Positions 47,786 to 58,207 of a stretch of DNA of 64,000 bases are shown here, piece after piece. The stretch spans positions 1-64,000 of the forward strand of contig CAJFNF010000003.1 in the NCBI GenBank assembly GCA_904394215.1, given 5' to 3'. The position numbers and the translations under genes are program-made. This DNA comes from an uncultured Faecalibacterium sp. Its GTDB lineage: Bacteria > Bacillota > Clostridia > Oscillospirales > Ruminococcaceae. Every line of letters begins with the position of its first letter. Positions within the stretch are counted from its first letter, which is position 1. A model generated the notes under the pieces. The model worked only from the letters and a program-made list of their open reading frames with translations, did no database searches and had not been told where the DNA came from.

Positions 47786-48889
47786 ATGAAACAGTACGAT
47801 TATCTCATTGTGGGCGCCGGCCTGTTCGGCGCGGTATTTGCCCATGAGGCCCGCCAGGCCGGCAAGCGCTGCCTGGTGATTGACCGGCGGGATCACATTG
47901 CCGGCAACATTTATACCGAGCAGGTGGAGGGGATCAACGTCCACCGGTACGGCGCCCATATTTTCCACACCAATTCCAAGGAAGTGTGGGCTTATGTGAA
48001 CCGCTTCGCCGAGTTCAACCGCTATACCAACAGCCCCATCGCCAACTACCACGGCGAGATTTACAATATGCCCTTCAACATGAACACCTTCAACCGAATG
48101 TGGGGTGTGGTGACCCCTGCCGAGGCCAGGGCAGAGATCGAGCGCCAGCGGGCTGCCGCCGGCATCACCGAGCCCAAAAACCTGGAGGAGCAGGCCATCA
48201 GCCTGGTGGGCACCGATATCTACGAGAAACTGGTGAAGGGCTACACCAGCAAGCAGTGGGGCCGCCCCTGTGACCAGCTGCCTGCCTTCATCATCAAGCG
48301 GCTGCCGGTGCGGTTCACCTACGACAACAACTATTTCAACGCCCTGTACCAGGGCATCCCCAACGGCGGCTATACCGCCATGGTGGAGCGGATGCTGGAA
48401 GGCACCGAGGTCCGCCTGGGGGTGGATTACCTCCAGGAAAAGGAGTCCCTGGACGCCCTGGCTGACCGGGTGGTGTACACCGGCGCCATCGACGCCTATT
48501 TCGGCTACCAGCTGGGGGCCCTGGAATACCGCAGCGTCCGGTTTGAGACCGAGGTGCTGGACACCGACAACTACCAGGGCAACGCGGTGGTGAACTACAC
48601 CGACGCCGAGACCCCCTACACCCGGATCATCGAGCACAAGCACTTCGAGTTCGGCACCCAGCCCAAGACGGTGATCAGCCGGGAGTACAGTGCCGAGTGG
48701 AAGGTGGGGGATGAGCCCTACTATCCGGTGAACGACGAGAAGAACGGCGCCCTGTATGCCAAGTATCGCGCTCTGGCTGAGGGCGAGAAGCATGTGCTGT
48801 TCGGCGGCCGCCTGGGCGAGTACAAGTACTACGACATGGACAAGGTCATCGAGAGCGCCCTGGCTGCTGTGCAGAAGGAACTGGGCTGA
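47786..48889 (+). CDS. glf: UDP-galactopyranose mutase
   Basis: DYLIVGAGLFGAVFAHEA, RRDHIAGNIYTE, HRYGAHIFHTNSKEVWAYVNRF, KGYTSKQWG, PYYPVNDEKN. Confidence 0.96.
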   Translation: MKQYDYLIVGAGLFGAVFAHEARQAGKRCLVIDRRDHIAGNIYTEQVEGINVHRYGAHIFHTNSKEVWAYVNRFAEFNRYTNSPIANYHGEIYNMPFNMNTFNRMWGVVTPAEARAEIERQRAAAGITEPKNLEEQAISLVGTDIYEKLVKGYTSKQWGRPCDQLPAFIIKRLPVRFTYDNNYFNALYQGIPNGGYTAMVERMLEGTEVRLGVDYLQEKESLDALADRVVYTGAIDAYFGYQLGALEYRSVRFETEVLDTDNYQGNAVVNYTDAETPYTRIIEHKHFEFGTQPKTVISREYSAEWKVGDEPYYPVNDEKNGALYAKYRALAEGEKHVLFGGRLGEYKYYDMDKVIESALAAVQKELG

Positions 48890-49025
48890 GTCTGGCCTGG
48901 ACCTGTAAAAGGAATGTGATTGAGGCACCGCCGCCCTTGCCGAAAGGCCCGGGATGCGGTATACTAAAGGAAGAAAATGGGCCTGGTGTGCACCCCGCCG
49001 CCGGCCCGGAAATGAGGGATCAGCC

Positions 49026-49481
49026 ATGAAGGTTATTTTGAAGCAGGATATCAAAGGGATCGGCAAGAAGGATGAGATCCACGAGGTTTCGGACGGCTAC
49101 GCCCGCAACTACCTGTTCCCCCGCAAGCTGGCCGCTGTGGCCGACGCCAGCGCTGTGAACATTGCCCGCAGCAAGGAGGCCGCTGCCGACTTCCACGAGG
49201 CAGAGAATGTGGCCGCAGCCCAGGCTCTGGCCGCCAAGATCAACAGCCGCATCGTCACCGTCAAGGCCAAGGGCGGCGCTTCGGGCCGCCTGTTCGGCAA
49301 GGTCACCAGCAAGGAGATTGCTGCAGCCCTGACCGAGGCCACCGGCGAGACGGTGGACAAGAAGAAGATCGAGCTGGAAATCAAGGACATCCGGGATGCC
49401 GGTGTCTTCAACGGTAAGGTCCGGCTGTACCCGGGCGTTGTGGCCAGCTTCAAGGTGAATGTGGAGGTCGAGCAGGCATAA
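49026..49481 (+). CDS. rplI: 50S ribosomal protein L9
   Basis: [36 protein letters not shown]. Confidence 0.96.
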   Translation: MKVILKQDIKGIGKKDEIHEVSDGYARNYLFPRKLAAVADASAVNIARSKEAAADFHEAENVAAAQALAAKINSRIVTVKAKGGASGRLFGKVTSKEIAAALTEATGETVDKKKIELEIKDIRDAGVFNGKVRLYPGVVASFKVNVEVEQA

Positions 49482-49499
49482 GCTGCAACGGCTGCCGCT

Positions 49500-49532
49500 G
49501 CGCCCCCTCCAACATAGGGGGCGCTTTTTTGG
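49500..49532 (+). terminator. Intrinsic terminator
   Basis: GCGCCCCCT-ccaacat-AGGGGGCGCTTTTTT. Confidence 0.85.
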
Positions 49533-49569
49533 GTGAGAGGCCCGATTTTTTGAGAGAGGAGAAAGACGC

Positions 49570-50979
49570 ATGCCGGAAGAACGCCGCCGCTCCCGCTATG
49601 GCAGCGAGCTGAATCTGGAGAGCATGGGCATCCAGCCGCCCTACAGTATGCAGGCCGAGCAGAGCGTGCTGGGCGCCGTCCTGCTCAAACCCGAGGTCCT
49701 CACCGACCTGGTGGAGATTGTCCGCCCCGAGATGTTCTATGCATCCCAGAATGGCAAGATTTATGCGGAAATGATCCGCCTGTTCACCGGGGACCAGACC
49801 ATTGACTTTGTGACCCTGCTGGATGCAGTGGTGTCAGACAACATCTTTGCCAGCCCCGACGAGGCCAAGGTCTACCTGACCGGCCTGGCCGAGACGGTGC
49901 CCAGCATTTCCAACGTCAAGGCCTATGCCCAGATCGTCCAGGAGAAATACCTGGTCCGCCAGCTGATGGGGGTGGCAACCGACATTCTGCAGGACGCCGG
50001 CGATGAGCCGGACGCCTCCCTGCTGCTGGAAAACGCCGAGCAGCGCCTGTATGAGATCCGCTCGGGCCGGGATTCCAGCGCCCTGACCCCCCTGTCTTCC
50101 AGCATGGTGGAGACCCTGACCAACCTGCAGAAGATCAGCGGCCCCGACGCCGACAAATACAAGGGCATCCCCACCGGGTTCCGGCTGCTGGATACGGTTC
50201 TGACCGGCCTGGGCCGGGGTGACTTGATCATCCTGGCGGCCCGCCCCGGCATGGGCAAGTCCAGCTTTGCGCTGAACATTGCCACCCGGGTGGCAATGAA
50301 GCAGCGGATTCCGGTGGCCATCTTCAGCCTGGAAATGACCAAGGAGCAGCTGACCAACCGTATCCTGTCGGCAGAGGCGGGCATCGACAGCCAGGCCTTC
50401 CGCACCGGCGCCCTGACGGCGTCGGACTGGGAGTATCTGGCTCTGGCCACCGAAAAGCTCCATGATGCCCCCATCTATATGGATGACACTTCCTCCATCA
50501 CCATCACCGAGATGAAGGCCAAGATCCGCCGGATCAACCAGGACCCCAGCCGGCCCAACATCGGCCTGATCGTCATCGACTACCTGCAGCTGATGACTTC
50601 CGGCCTGCGGACCGAGAACCGGGTCCAGGAGATCAGCACCATCACCCGGAACCTCAAGATCATGGCCAAAGAGATGAACGTGCCCATCATCGCCCTGAGC
50701 CAGCTGTCCCGTGCAGTGGAAAAACAGGGCAACAATTCCAGCCACCGCCCCCAGCTGTCCGACCTGCGCGATTCGGGTTCCATCGAGCAGGACGCCGACT
50801 GCGTCCTGTTCCTGTACCGGGATTCCTACTATGCCAGCCAGCAGCCGGACGGCGCAGAGGTGGACGCCGACACCGCCGAGTGCATTGTGGCCAAAAACCG
50901 CCACGGCGAGACCAGCGTGGTCCCGCTGGGCTGGGACGGCGCCCACACCCGGTTTATGGATGTGGATTTCCAGCACTGA
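49570..50979 (+). CDS. dnaB: Replicative DNA helicase DnaB
   Basis: QPPYSMQAEQSVLGAVLL, LIILAARPGMGKSSFALNIA, FSLEMTKEQL, LIVIDYLQLM, LSQLSRAVEKQ. Confidence 0.96.
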   Translation: MPEERRRSRYGSELNLESMGIQPPYSMQAEQSVLGAVLLKPEVLTDLVEIVRPEMFYASQNGKIYAEMIRLFTGDQTIDFVTLLDAVVSDNIFASPDEAKVYLTGLAETVPSISNVKAYAQIVQEKYLVRQLMGVATDILQDAGDEPDASLLLENAEQRLYEIRSGRDSSALTPLSSSMVETLTNLQKISGPDADKYKGIPTGFRLLDTVLTGLGRGDLIILAARPGMGKSSFALNIATRVAMKQRIPVAIFSLEMTKEQLTNRILSAEAGIDSQAFRTGALTASDWEYLALATEKLHDAPIYMDDTSSITITEMKAKIRRINQDPSRPNIGLIVIDYLQLMTSGLRTENRVQEISTITRNLKIMAKEMNVPIIALSQLSRAVEKQGNNSSHRPQLSDLRDSGSIEQDADCVLFLYRDSYYASQQPDGAEVDADTAECIVAKNRHGETSVVPLGWDGAHTRFMDVDFQH

Positions 50980-50980
50980 T

Positions 50981-52453
50981 ATGAACCAAAACAACGATAA
51001 TTTTGAGAACATGCAAGCCCGCGTGCTGGCCTATTGCAGGCAGGCCGGGCTTTTTGTGCATGGACAGCAGGTAGCGGCGGCCGTCTCGGGCGGGGCAGAC
51101 AGTATGGCTCTGCTGCGGCTGCTGCTGGTTTTGGCCCAGTCCCTGGGCATCCAGGTGTCCGCCTGCCATGTGAACCACCGGCTGCGGGGGGCGGCCGCTG
51201 ATGGAGATGAGGCCTTTGTCCGGGCCCAGTGCGCCGAACTGGGGGTGCCTTTGCGGGTGTTCCGGGCAGGGGAAGAGGGACTGCCCGACGCCTCAGGCGG
51301 CGAAGCGGGGGCCCGGGCCCTCCGGTATGCCTGTTTTGAGCGGCTCCACCGGGAAGGGATAGACCGCATCGCCCTGGCCCATACTGTTACAGATCAAGCA
51401 GAGACCCTGCTGTTCCGGCTGGCCCGGGGGACCGGGCTCCACGGGGCGGGGGGCATCCGCCCGGTGCGGGATTTCTATGTCCGGCCCCTGCTGTGCCTGA
51501 CCCGTGAAGAAGTGGAGGCCTGGTGCACCGCCTGCGGCCAGCAGTGGGTCACCGATGAAACCAACCTCTCGGACGACTACGCCCGCAACCGCCTGCGCCA
51601 CGACGCCCTGCCGGCCCTCCGGCAGGCCAACGCCGGGGCCGAGCGGAACCTGGCCCGCTTCTGTGAAAAGGCGGCCCAGGCCGACGCCTATTTTGCCCGG
51701 GCAGCTGCCCAAATGCTGGAGCAGGCCGCCTGCCTGCGCCCCGAAGACTGCCCGCCGCCGGCCCGCCGGGCCCTGGCGGCAGGGGAGAAGGTGTACCGGC
51801 TGGAAGTACTCCAGCAGGCCGACCCCCTGATCCTGGAGGCGGCAGCCCATGCCCTGGTGGCCTCCCACCGGGACCCGGAGGAGCGGTATATCCGCCTGCT
51901 GTGCCAGCTGGTGCAGGAGGGCTCCGGCGCGGTGCAGCTGCGGCCCGGGGTGCGGATGCGGGCCGGCCAGGGCTGCTTCTGGCAGGAAGAAATCCCGCCC
52001 GCCCCGGCGGGAGGCCCGTTGGAACCGGTTCCCTTCCGACCCGAAAATGGGACTGAATATCCCCTGGGCGGGGGATTGCGGCTCTGTGTCAGGGTGGAGA
52101 AACCCTTTTTTCAAGAAAAAACACAGGCCGTTCACAAAAAGGACTTAAAAAATGTAGCGGATTATGCTAGAATAACCATGTTGCATCCTGCCCTTACCCT
52201 GCGCAGCCGTCTGCCGGGAGATGAATACCGGCCCGCCGGCCGGAACCTCACCAAGCCGCTGCGCAAATGGATGAATGAGCAGGCCATTCCGCCCGGACTG
52301 CGGGACAGTCTGCCCCTGCTGGCAGACGGCAGCCAGGTGGTGTGGGTCTGCGGCGCAGGTTTTGCGGAAGGTCTTGCCCCCCGGCCGGGGGAGCAGGGCA
52401 TCATCCTGCACCTGGAGATAGAAACCCGAGAGGGAGAACAGAGAGGACGTTGA
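50981..52453 (+). CDS. tilS: tRNA(Ile)-lysidine synthase
   Basis: VAAAVSGGADSMALLRLLL (SGGxDS), ALAHTVTDQAETLLFRLARGTGLHGAGGI. Confidence 0.93.
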   Translation: MNQNNDNFENMQARVLAYCRQAGLFVHGQQVAAAVSGGADSMALLRLLLVLAQSLGIQVSACHVNHRLRGAAADGDEAFVRAQCAELGVPLRVFRAGEEGLPDASGGEAGARALRYACFERLHREGIDRIALAHTVTDQAETLLFRLARGTGLHGAGGIRPVRDFYVRPLLCLTREEVEAWCTACGQQWVTDETNLSDDYARNRLRHDALPALRQANAGAERNLARFCEKAAQADAYFARAAAQMLEQAACLRPEDCPPPARRALAAGEKVYRLEVLQQADPLILEAAAHALVASHRDPEERYIRLLCQLVQEGSGAVQLRPGVRMRAGQGCFWQEEIPPAPAGGPLEPVPFRPENGTEYPLGGGLRLCVRVEKPFFQEKTQAVHKKDLKNVADYARITMLHPALTLRSRLPGDEYRPAGRNLTKPLRKWMNEQAIPPGLRDSLPLLADGSQVVWVCGAGFAEGLAPRPGEQGIILHLEIETREGEQRGR

Positions 52454-52456
52454 GTC

Positions 52457-53008
52457 ATGGATATGCGTGATGACATTCAGACCGTTTTGGTCAGCGAGGA
52501 ACAGCTGAAGGCCAAGGTGGCCGAGCTGGGAGCCCAGATCAGCCGGGACTACGCAGGCAAGGACCTGCTGCTGGTCTCGATCCTGAAAGGGGCCGTGGTC
52601 TTTATGGCCGACCTGATGCGGGCTGTCACCATTCCCTGCAGCATTGATTTTATGGTGGTGTCCAGCTACGGCGGCACCAATACCCAGACCACCGGTCTGG
52701 TCAAGATTGTAAAGGACCTGGACGCTGACCTGAGCGGCCGTGAGGTCCTGATTGTGGAGGACGTGCTGGATACCGGTGTGACCCTGTCCCACCTGGTGCC
52801 CATGCTCAAGATGCGCAATCCCAACTCGGTGCGGATCTGCGCCATCCTGGATAAGCCCGCCCGCCGCAAGACCAGCATCACGGCTGATTATCAGGGCTTT
52901 GAAGTACCTGACGCCTTCGTGGTGGGCTACGGCCTGGACTACGACGAAAAGTACCGCAACCTGCCCTTTGTGGGCGTTCTGAAGCCGGAGATCTACGGGG
53001 GCGAATAA
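52457..53008 (+). CDS. hpt: Hypoxanthine phosphoribosyltransferase
   Basis: LLLVSILKGAVVFMADLMR, VLIVEDVLDTGVTL (PRPP motif). Confidence 0.95.
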   Translation: MDMRDDIQTVLVSEEQLKAKVAELGAQISRDYAGKDLLLVSILKGAVVFMADLMRAVTIPCSIDFMVVSSYGGTNTQTTGLVKIVKDLDADLSGREVLIVEDVLDTGVTLSHLVPMLKMRNPNSVRICAILDKPARRKTSITADYQGFEVPDAFVVGYGLDYDEKYRNLPFVGVLKPEIYGGE

Positions 53009-53057
53009 CCCCAGGGCGGCCGGCGAATCTCACCCGATATTACAGAATGGGAGTTGA

Positions 53058-55265
53058 TTGTTTTTGCAGCAGAAAAGACCGCACCTGAACCCGCTGATCC
53101 TGGCGCTGGCGCTGGCCGCTGTGCTGATGATCTGGTCGGTGTTCACCACCTCCAACAGCACGACCGGCTCCACCATGAGCTACTCAACGGTGGTGCATTA
53201 CTTTGAACATTTGCAGGTGACCTCCTTCACGCTGGACCGGAACACCAGCGTCATCACCATGAACATCAAGGAGGGCGACCTGCCCCTGCCCGGCACCACC
53301 GATGCTTCGAATGGCGCCACCGGCGGCCTGGTGACAGACCTGTTCGGCTCGGGCAGCTCCTCCAGCGATTCGGTGGAGAAGAATTCCGACGGTACCGTCA
53401 CTGTCCGGTACCAGCTGCCCTATGCAGCCCTCTTTATCAATGAAGTCCAGAAGTATATCGACGCCTACGACGCGGCCAACCCCGACGCCCCCATGCAGTA
53501 TGATTATACTGCCCTGCGGGAGTCGGTGCCCTGGATGGAGATCTTCTTCTATCTGGCCATGCTGGGCTGCACCGGGTTCATCCTGTTCTCGATGCTCCGG
53601 GGCGGCGCCGGCGGCGGCAACGTGATGAACGTGGGCCGCGCCCGGGTCAAGGACGAGTCCACCAACCAGAAGACCGCCACCTTTGCCGATGTCGCCGGTG
53701 AGGACGAGGAAAAGGAAGAGCTGAAGGAAGTGGTGGAGTTCCTCAAGAGCCCCGACAAGTTCAATTCTCTGGGCGCCCGGATTCCCCACGGCGTCCTGCT
53801 GGTAGGCCCTCCGGGCACCGGCAAGACCCTGCTGGCCCGCGCCTGTGCCGGCGAGGCAGGGGTGCCCTTCTACTCCATCTCCGGCTCTGACTTTGTGGAA
53901 ATGTACGTCGGCGTGGGCGCATCCCGTGTCCGCGACCTGTTTGACAAGGCCAAAAAGACCATGCCCTGTATCATCTTCATCGACGAGATCGATGCGGTGG
54001 GCCGCCAGCGCGGCGCCGGTCTGGGCGGCGGCCACGACGAGCGCGAGCAGACCCTGAACCAACTGCTGGTGGAGATGGACGGCTTTGAGGCCAACGACGG
54101 CATCATTGTGATGGCCGCCACCAACCGGGCCGACATCCTGGACAAGGCGTTGCTGCGTCCCGGCCGTTTTGACCGCCAGGTCTATGTGGGCCTGCCCGAT
54201 GTCAAGGGCCGCGAGGAGATCCTCAAGGTCCACACCCGCAAGAAGCCGCTGGCCCCCGATGTGTCCCTGCGGGTGATTGCCCAGCGGACCGCCGGTTTTG
54301 CCGGCGCCGACCTGGAAAACCTGGTCAACGAGGCAGCCCTGCTGGCTGCCCGCCGCAACCGCAAGGCCATCACCATGGAGGACATCGAGGAAGCATCCAT
54401 GAAGGTGATGGCCGGCCCCGAGAAGAAGAGCCGTGTGGTCACCCCCGAAGAAAAGAAGCTGACTGCCTACCATGAGGCAGGCCACGCAGTGGCGGGCTTC
54501 TACTGCAAGCACCATCCTCGGGTCCATGAGATTACCATCATTCCCCGGGGCCAGGCAGGGGGCTACACCATGTACCTGCCTGAGAAGGATCGCTCTTATG
54601 TGACCCGCCGGGAAATGTTTGAGGACATCGTCTCCAGCCTGGGCGGCCGTGTGGCCGAGCAGCTGATCCTGGAGGATATCTCCACCGGTGCCTCCAATGA
54701 CCTGCAGCAGGCCACCAACATTGCCCGCCAGATGATCACCCGCTATGGCTTCTCGGAGCGGCTGGGCCCTGTGGTCTACGGCACCTCCCAGGAGGAGACC
54801 TTCCTGGGCCGCGACTTCGGCCAGGGCAAGGGCTACAGTGAGACCACCGCTGCCGAGATCGACAGCGAGATCCGGGATATCATCGACGAGGCCTATGAGA
54901 CCTGCCGCCGGACCCTGACCGAGCATATGGATCAGCTCCATGCCCTGGCCCAGGCCCTGATCGAGCGCGAGAAGCTGAACGAGTCCGAGTTCAACGCCAT
55001 CATGCGGGGTGAAAAGCTGCCTCCCCGGAAGGATGAGGACGGCAACCCCGTGGCCCAGCAGCCTGCAGCCCCGGCTGCACCGCAGGCTCCTGCAGAGCAG
55101 GCACCGGCAGCGCCCGTGCAAGAGCCCGCCGTGGAAATGCCTGCGGCAGAGGATGAGGCTCCCGCCGGCGGGGTGGATGTGCCCGCCCAGGACCAGCCGG
55201 CAGCACCTGCCCCTGAGAAGGGTTCTGCGCCGGAAGACCGGAAGCCCGACCAGCCCCAGGCATAA
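53058..55265 (+). CDS. ftsH: ATP-dependent zinc metalloprotease FtsH
   Basis: [57 protein letters not shown] (HExxH). Non-ATG start (TTG) likely. Confidence 0.96.
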   Translation: MFLQQKRPHLNPLILALALAAVLMIWSVFTTSNSTTGSTMSYSTVVHYFEHLQVTSFTLDRNTSVITMNIKEGDLPLPGTTDASNGATGGLVTDLFGSGSSSSDSVEKNSDGTVTVRYQLPYAALFINEVQKYIDAYDAANPDAPMQYDYTALRESVPWMEIFFYLAMLGCTGFILFSMLRGGAGGGNVMNVGRARVKDESTNQKTATFADVAGEDEEKEELKEVVEFLKSPDKFNSLGARIPHGVLLVGPPGTGKTLLARACAGEAGVPFYSISGSDFVEMYVGVGASRVRDLFDKAKKTMPCIIFIDEIDAVGRQRGAGLGGGHDEREQTLNQLLVEMDGFEANDGIIVMAATNRADILDKALLRPGRFDRQVYVGLPDVKGREEILKVHTRKKPLAPDVSLRVIAQRTAGFAGADLENLVNEAALLAARRNRKAITMEDIEEASMKVMAGPEKKSRVVTPEEKKLTAYHEAGHAVAGFYCKHHPRVHEITIIPRGQAGGYTMYLPEKDRSYVTRREMFEDIVSSLGGRVAEQLILEDISTGASNDLQQATNIARQMITRYGFSERLGPVVYGTSQEETFLGRDFGQGKGYSETTAAEIDSEIRDIIDEAYETCRRTLTEHMDQLHALAQALIEREKLNESEFNAIMRGEKLPPRKDEDGNPVAQQPAAPAAPQAPAEQAPAAPVQEPAVEMPAAEDEAPAGGVDVPAQDQPAAPAPEKGSAPEDRKPDQPQA

Positions 55266-55291
55266 CAGTAAACAGCGAAGGAGTGAGTGTT

Positions 55292-56359
55292 GTGGAGGAA
55301 AGTTTTGACCCGATTGCCCAAACCCGAGCCAACTATTATACCCCGGGCAGCCCGGTTCAGTTTGTCCGCGTTGAGCTGCTGAAAGGCAGCGTCAGCGGGG
55401 ACCGGGCGGTCTGCCTGACCTTCAAAAATATTTCCCGGGTAAATCTGACCGCCCTGGAAATTCGCTTCAAGTGCAAAACCACCGGCGGCGAGATCCTCTG
55501 CGAGGATGAATTTGCCTACCGCGACCTGGACATCAAGCCCGGGGAGCTGTTCGGCATGGATGACGCCGTGTTCATCACCCAGAAACCCATTGTCAGCGTG
55601 GATGTGGTGCTGGAAAACGTCTACAACGGCAAGAAGGTTGTCCGGCTGGACAACATCAAGCGGGTCCGACTGCCGGCCCCCCGGGCCCTGCCTGAGAATC
55701 TGGCAGCCGCTCTGGAGGAGCGGATGGGCCGCAAGGGAATGCGCTATGCACCCCAGGTGCTGGACTGCGGCTGGTACTGCGCCTGCGGCGCCTTCCATCC
55801 CAAGGAAGAGGACACCGTCTACTGCAGCGAGTGCGGTTCGGACCGGATCCTGCTGCAGAACGCCCTGAATACCCTGATGCAGCCCGAGCAGGACGCCGAG
55901 CCGGAAGAAGCGCCCGGTCAGGGGACCGTGATTGCCCCTGCCTCTGCCCCGTCGGAGGACAGCGAGCCCACCCGGATTGCCGGCGCCCCGGTTGAGAGCA
56001 GCGGCGGCACCCGTGCCTTTGAGCCGGTGCAGCCGGCCCGGCAGGAGCCTGCCACCCGGGTCAGCCAGGAGACGCGGCTGTTTACCCAGCCCAGCCAGCC
56101 GCCGGTGTCCTCCCGCAGCCGCGGGACCGACCCGGAGGAGGAAGAAGAGGCAACCCGCCAGGTCCGGCCTTCCGACCGGTGGAAGGAACAGCCCATCCGC
56201 CACGCCGGCGTGTCCCGAGCAGAGGATGAGGAAGAGGAGGAAGAAGACGATCGGGACCCTGTGGCGGAGAACATCATCCGCTGGGTGCCGCCCGTCACGG
56301 CTCTGATCTGCGCAGGCATTGCGCTGTACGGATTCCTGTATTATCAGTTCTTTTTGTAA
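55292..56359 (+). CDS. Putative tail-anchored protein with Cys-rich (zinc-ribbon-like) module and acidic linker, unknown function
   Basis: N-terminal beta-rich region; CGWYCACGAFHPKEEDTVYCSECGSDR; low-complexity acidic RAEDEEEEEEDDRDP; C-terminal TM VTALICAGIALYGFLYYQFFL. GTG start after gaaggag. Confidence 0.72.
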   Translation: MEESFDPIAQTRANYYTPGSPVQFVRVELLKGSVSGDRAVCLTFKNISRVNLTALEIRFKCKTTGGEILCEDEFAYRDLDIKPGELFGMDDAVFITQKPIVSVDVVLENVYNGKKVVRLDNIKRVRLPAPRALPENLAAALEERMGRKGMRYAPQVLDCGWYCACGAFHPKEEDTVYCSECGSDRILLQNALNTLMQPEQDAEPEEAPGQGTVIAPASAPSEDSEPTRIAGAPVESSGGTRAFEPVQPARQEPATRVSQETRLFTQPSQPPVSSRSRGTDPEEEEEATRQVRPSDRWKEQPIRHAGVSRAEDEEEEEEDDRDPVAENIIRWVPPVTALICAGIALYGFLYYQFFL

Positions 56360-56365
56360 GAAAAC

Positions 56366-56405
56366 CCGCAGGGGGGAGCGCGTTTTGGCCGCTCCCCCTG
56401 TTTTG
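56366..56405 (+). terminator. Terminator-like hairpin
   Basis: CAGGGGGGAGCG...CCGCTCCCCCTGTTTT. Confidence 0.65.
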
Positions 56406-56435
56406 GGTTGAGGACAAGGGAGGGGAGGAAAAAGC

Positions 56436-57278
56436 ATGCCCGAAGAATATTTGCAGGCCGCCTTTGAAATCAAGGCTTCCTGTGACGAGATCAGCCGGCG
56501 GATTCTCCGCTGGCACTGGGAAAACAAGCCCGGATCGCACAGCTTTGAATCCCTGCTGGAACATCTGGAGCGCCGCCAGGAGGAAAGCCCTGCTTACTAT
56601 GGCCACATGCCGGATATCGGCCGGAAAACCAGCTGGCAGCAGCTGGACACCACCCTGTGCATGCGGGTGCTTCTGGACCCGGAAAACGATGCCTCCCAGC
56701 CCCTGGACCTGCTGGGCAGCACCGCCCATCCCGGGGCGGCCCGCCGGGCCTGCAATGCGGTGCGGATGGCCCGCAATGAGGGCGCTCACGCCGCCGACCG
56801 CGCCAGCGGCAGCCAGGCTGCGGTGCTGTTTGATGAGGCCATCGAGTGCCTGGAAGAGGCCTACGCCGGGACAGCCTTCAGCGAAAAGGAGCTGTCCAAA
56901 TATTACCAGCTGGCCGACAGCTATCTCCGCCGGTGCGGCGTGGGGAGCAGGGAATCGGCCTCCTGGCCCAAAGAGGCCCCAGGACGGCGGGAAAGCCAGC
57001 CCGAGGTACATGTCTATCCCACCGGCGCAGCCCGTCAGAAGGCGGCTGCAGCCCGGGAAAAAGAAGATTCCGGCCGCGCAGGCCGGAGCGCCGGCAAAAA
57101 TCGCAGTTCCGACCGCCGGAGCCAGCCCAAACAGTCCCGGAGCAATGGGGGAAAACGGGGGCGCCCCTCCCAAAAGAAACAGAATCCCGGCAGCAGGGCA
57201 GCCCTGATTCTGGCGGCGGCAGCACTGCTCATCGGTCTTCTGATGCGGGCTGCGGGCATGGGGCTGTGGATTTTCTGA
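56436..57278 (+). CDS. Putative tail-anchored protein with HEPN/DUF4145-like N-terminal domain and basic linker, unknown function
   Basis: Alpha-helical N-terminus with AVRMARNEGAHAADRAS (R-x4-H); basic linker GRSAGKNRSSDRRSQPKQSRSNGGKRGRPSQKKQ; C-terminal TM AALILAAAALLIGLLMRAAGMGLWIF. Confidence 0.65.
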   Translation: MPEEYLQAAFEIKASCDEISRRILRWHWENKPGSHSFESLLEHLERRQEESPAYYGHMPDIGRKTSWQQLDTTLCMRVLLDPENDASQPLDLLGSTAHPGAARRACNAVRMARNEGAHAADRASGSQAAVLFDEAIECLEEAYAGTAFSEKELSKYYQLADSYLRRCGVGSRESASWPKEAPGRRESQPEVHVYPTGAARQKAAAAREKEDSGRAGRSAGKNRSSDRRSQPKQSRSNGGKRGRPSQKKQNPGSRAALILAAAALLIGLLMRAAGMGLWIF

Positions 57279-57298
57279 GAGAAGTTGAGGAGGAAGGT

Positions 57299-58144
57299 AT
57301 GGAGAAACATCTGATTTTTCTGGATATCGACGGCACCTTGATTGAGCCTGGGAAAATGGAACCACCGGCCAGCGCTGTGGATGCGGTGCACAAGGCCCGG
57401 GCCAACGGCCATAAGGTATTCCTGTGCACCGGCCGGAACTACAAAATGACGGCGCCGGTGCTCCACTATGGTTTCGATGGCTATGTGTCCAGCGCCGGCG
57501 GCTATGTGGTCTGCGGCGATCAGGTGATTTTTGACTGCCCCATGGAACAGGCCCAGAGCGACGGCCTGCGGAAAATCCTGGAATCCAATGATGTGGAGTG
57601 CACCCTGGAAGTCCGGGACGCCACCTTCGGCGGGGAGAGAATGATGGAACGCCTGGCTGCCTACCAGGCCCAGCGACCCGGCGCGGTCAACAGCGAGGTG
57701 GAGCGGTGGCGCAAAGCCTTTGCAGACGGCATGCTGATCCGGCCCTTGTCGGAATACCAGGGCCAGCCGGTGTACAAAATCTGCTACATTGCCCAGAAGC
57801 AGGAGGACCTGGCCCCGGCCAAGGCGGCCTATGGCGATCAGTTTGTCTTCTGCGAGCAGACCACCTTCAAGGATGGGGGCGGTGTGGTCAGCGGTGAGCT
57901 GATCAACCGCAAGTTCAACAAGGGAGAGGGAATCCGCCGGATCTGCAGCCATTTGGGAATGCCGCTGTCTTCGGTGATCGCCTTTGGGGACAGCCCCAAC
58001 GACCTGGAAATGACCGATGTGGCCGGCATCAGCTACTGCATGGCCAATGGTTCTGATGACCTGAAAGCCCGCTGTGACCGGATCTGTCCGGCGGTGACCG
58101 AGGACGGCATCGCCATTGCTTTCCGGGATCTGGGCCTGATCTGA
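57299..58144 (+). CDS. Cof-type HAD-IIB family hydrolase
   Basis: LIFLDIDGTLIEPG, FLCTGRNYK, VIAFGDSPNDLEMTDVAGISYCMANG. Confidence 0.93.
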   Translation: MEKHLIFLDIDGTLIEPGKMEPPASAVDAVHKARANGHKVFLCTGRNYKMTAPVLHYGFDGYVSSAGGYVVCGDQVIFDCPMEQAQSDGLRKILESNDVECTLEVRDATFGGERMMERLAAYQAQRPGAVNSEVERWRKAFADGMLIRPLSEYQGQPVYKICYIAQKQEDLAPAKAAYGDQFVFCEQTTFKDGGGVVSGELINRKFNKGEGIRRICSHLGMPLSSVIAFGDSPNDLEMTDVAGISYCMANGSDDLKARCDRICPAVTEDGIAIAFRDLGLI

Positions 58145-58154
58145 TTTGTGAGAA

Positions 58155-58188
58155 ACAAAAAGCGCAGCCAAACGGCTGCGCTTTTTTG
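58155..58188. terminator. Bidirectional intrinsic terminator
   Basis: AAAAAGCGCAGCC-aaac-GGCTGCGCTTTTTT. Confidence 0.85.
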
Positions 58189-58207
58189 ATGCTGTGATGG
58201 CTGCAGG

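Noticed and set aside
53184-55121. 645-aa minus-strand ORF
   Set aside because: Antisense to ftsH.
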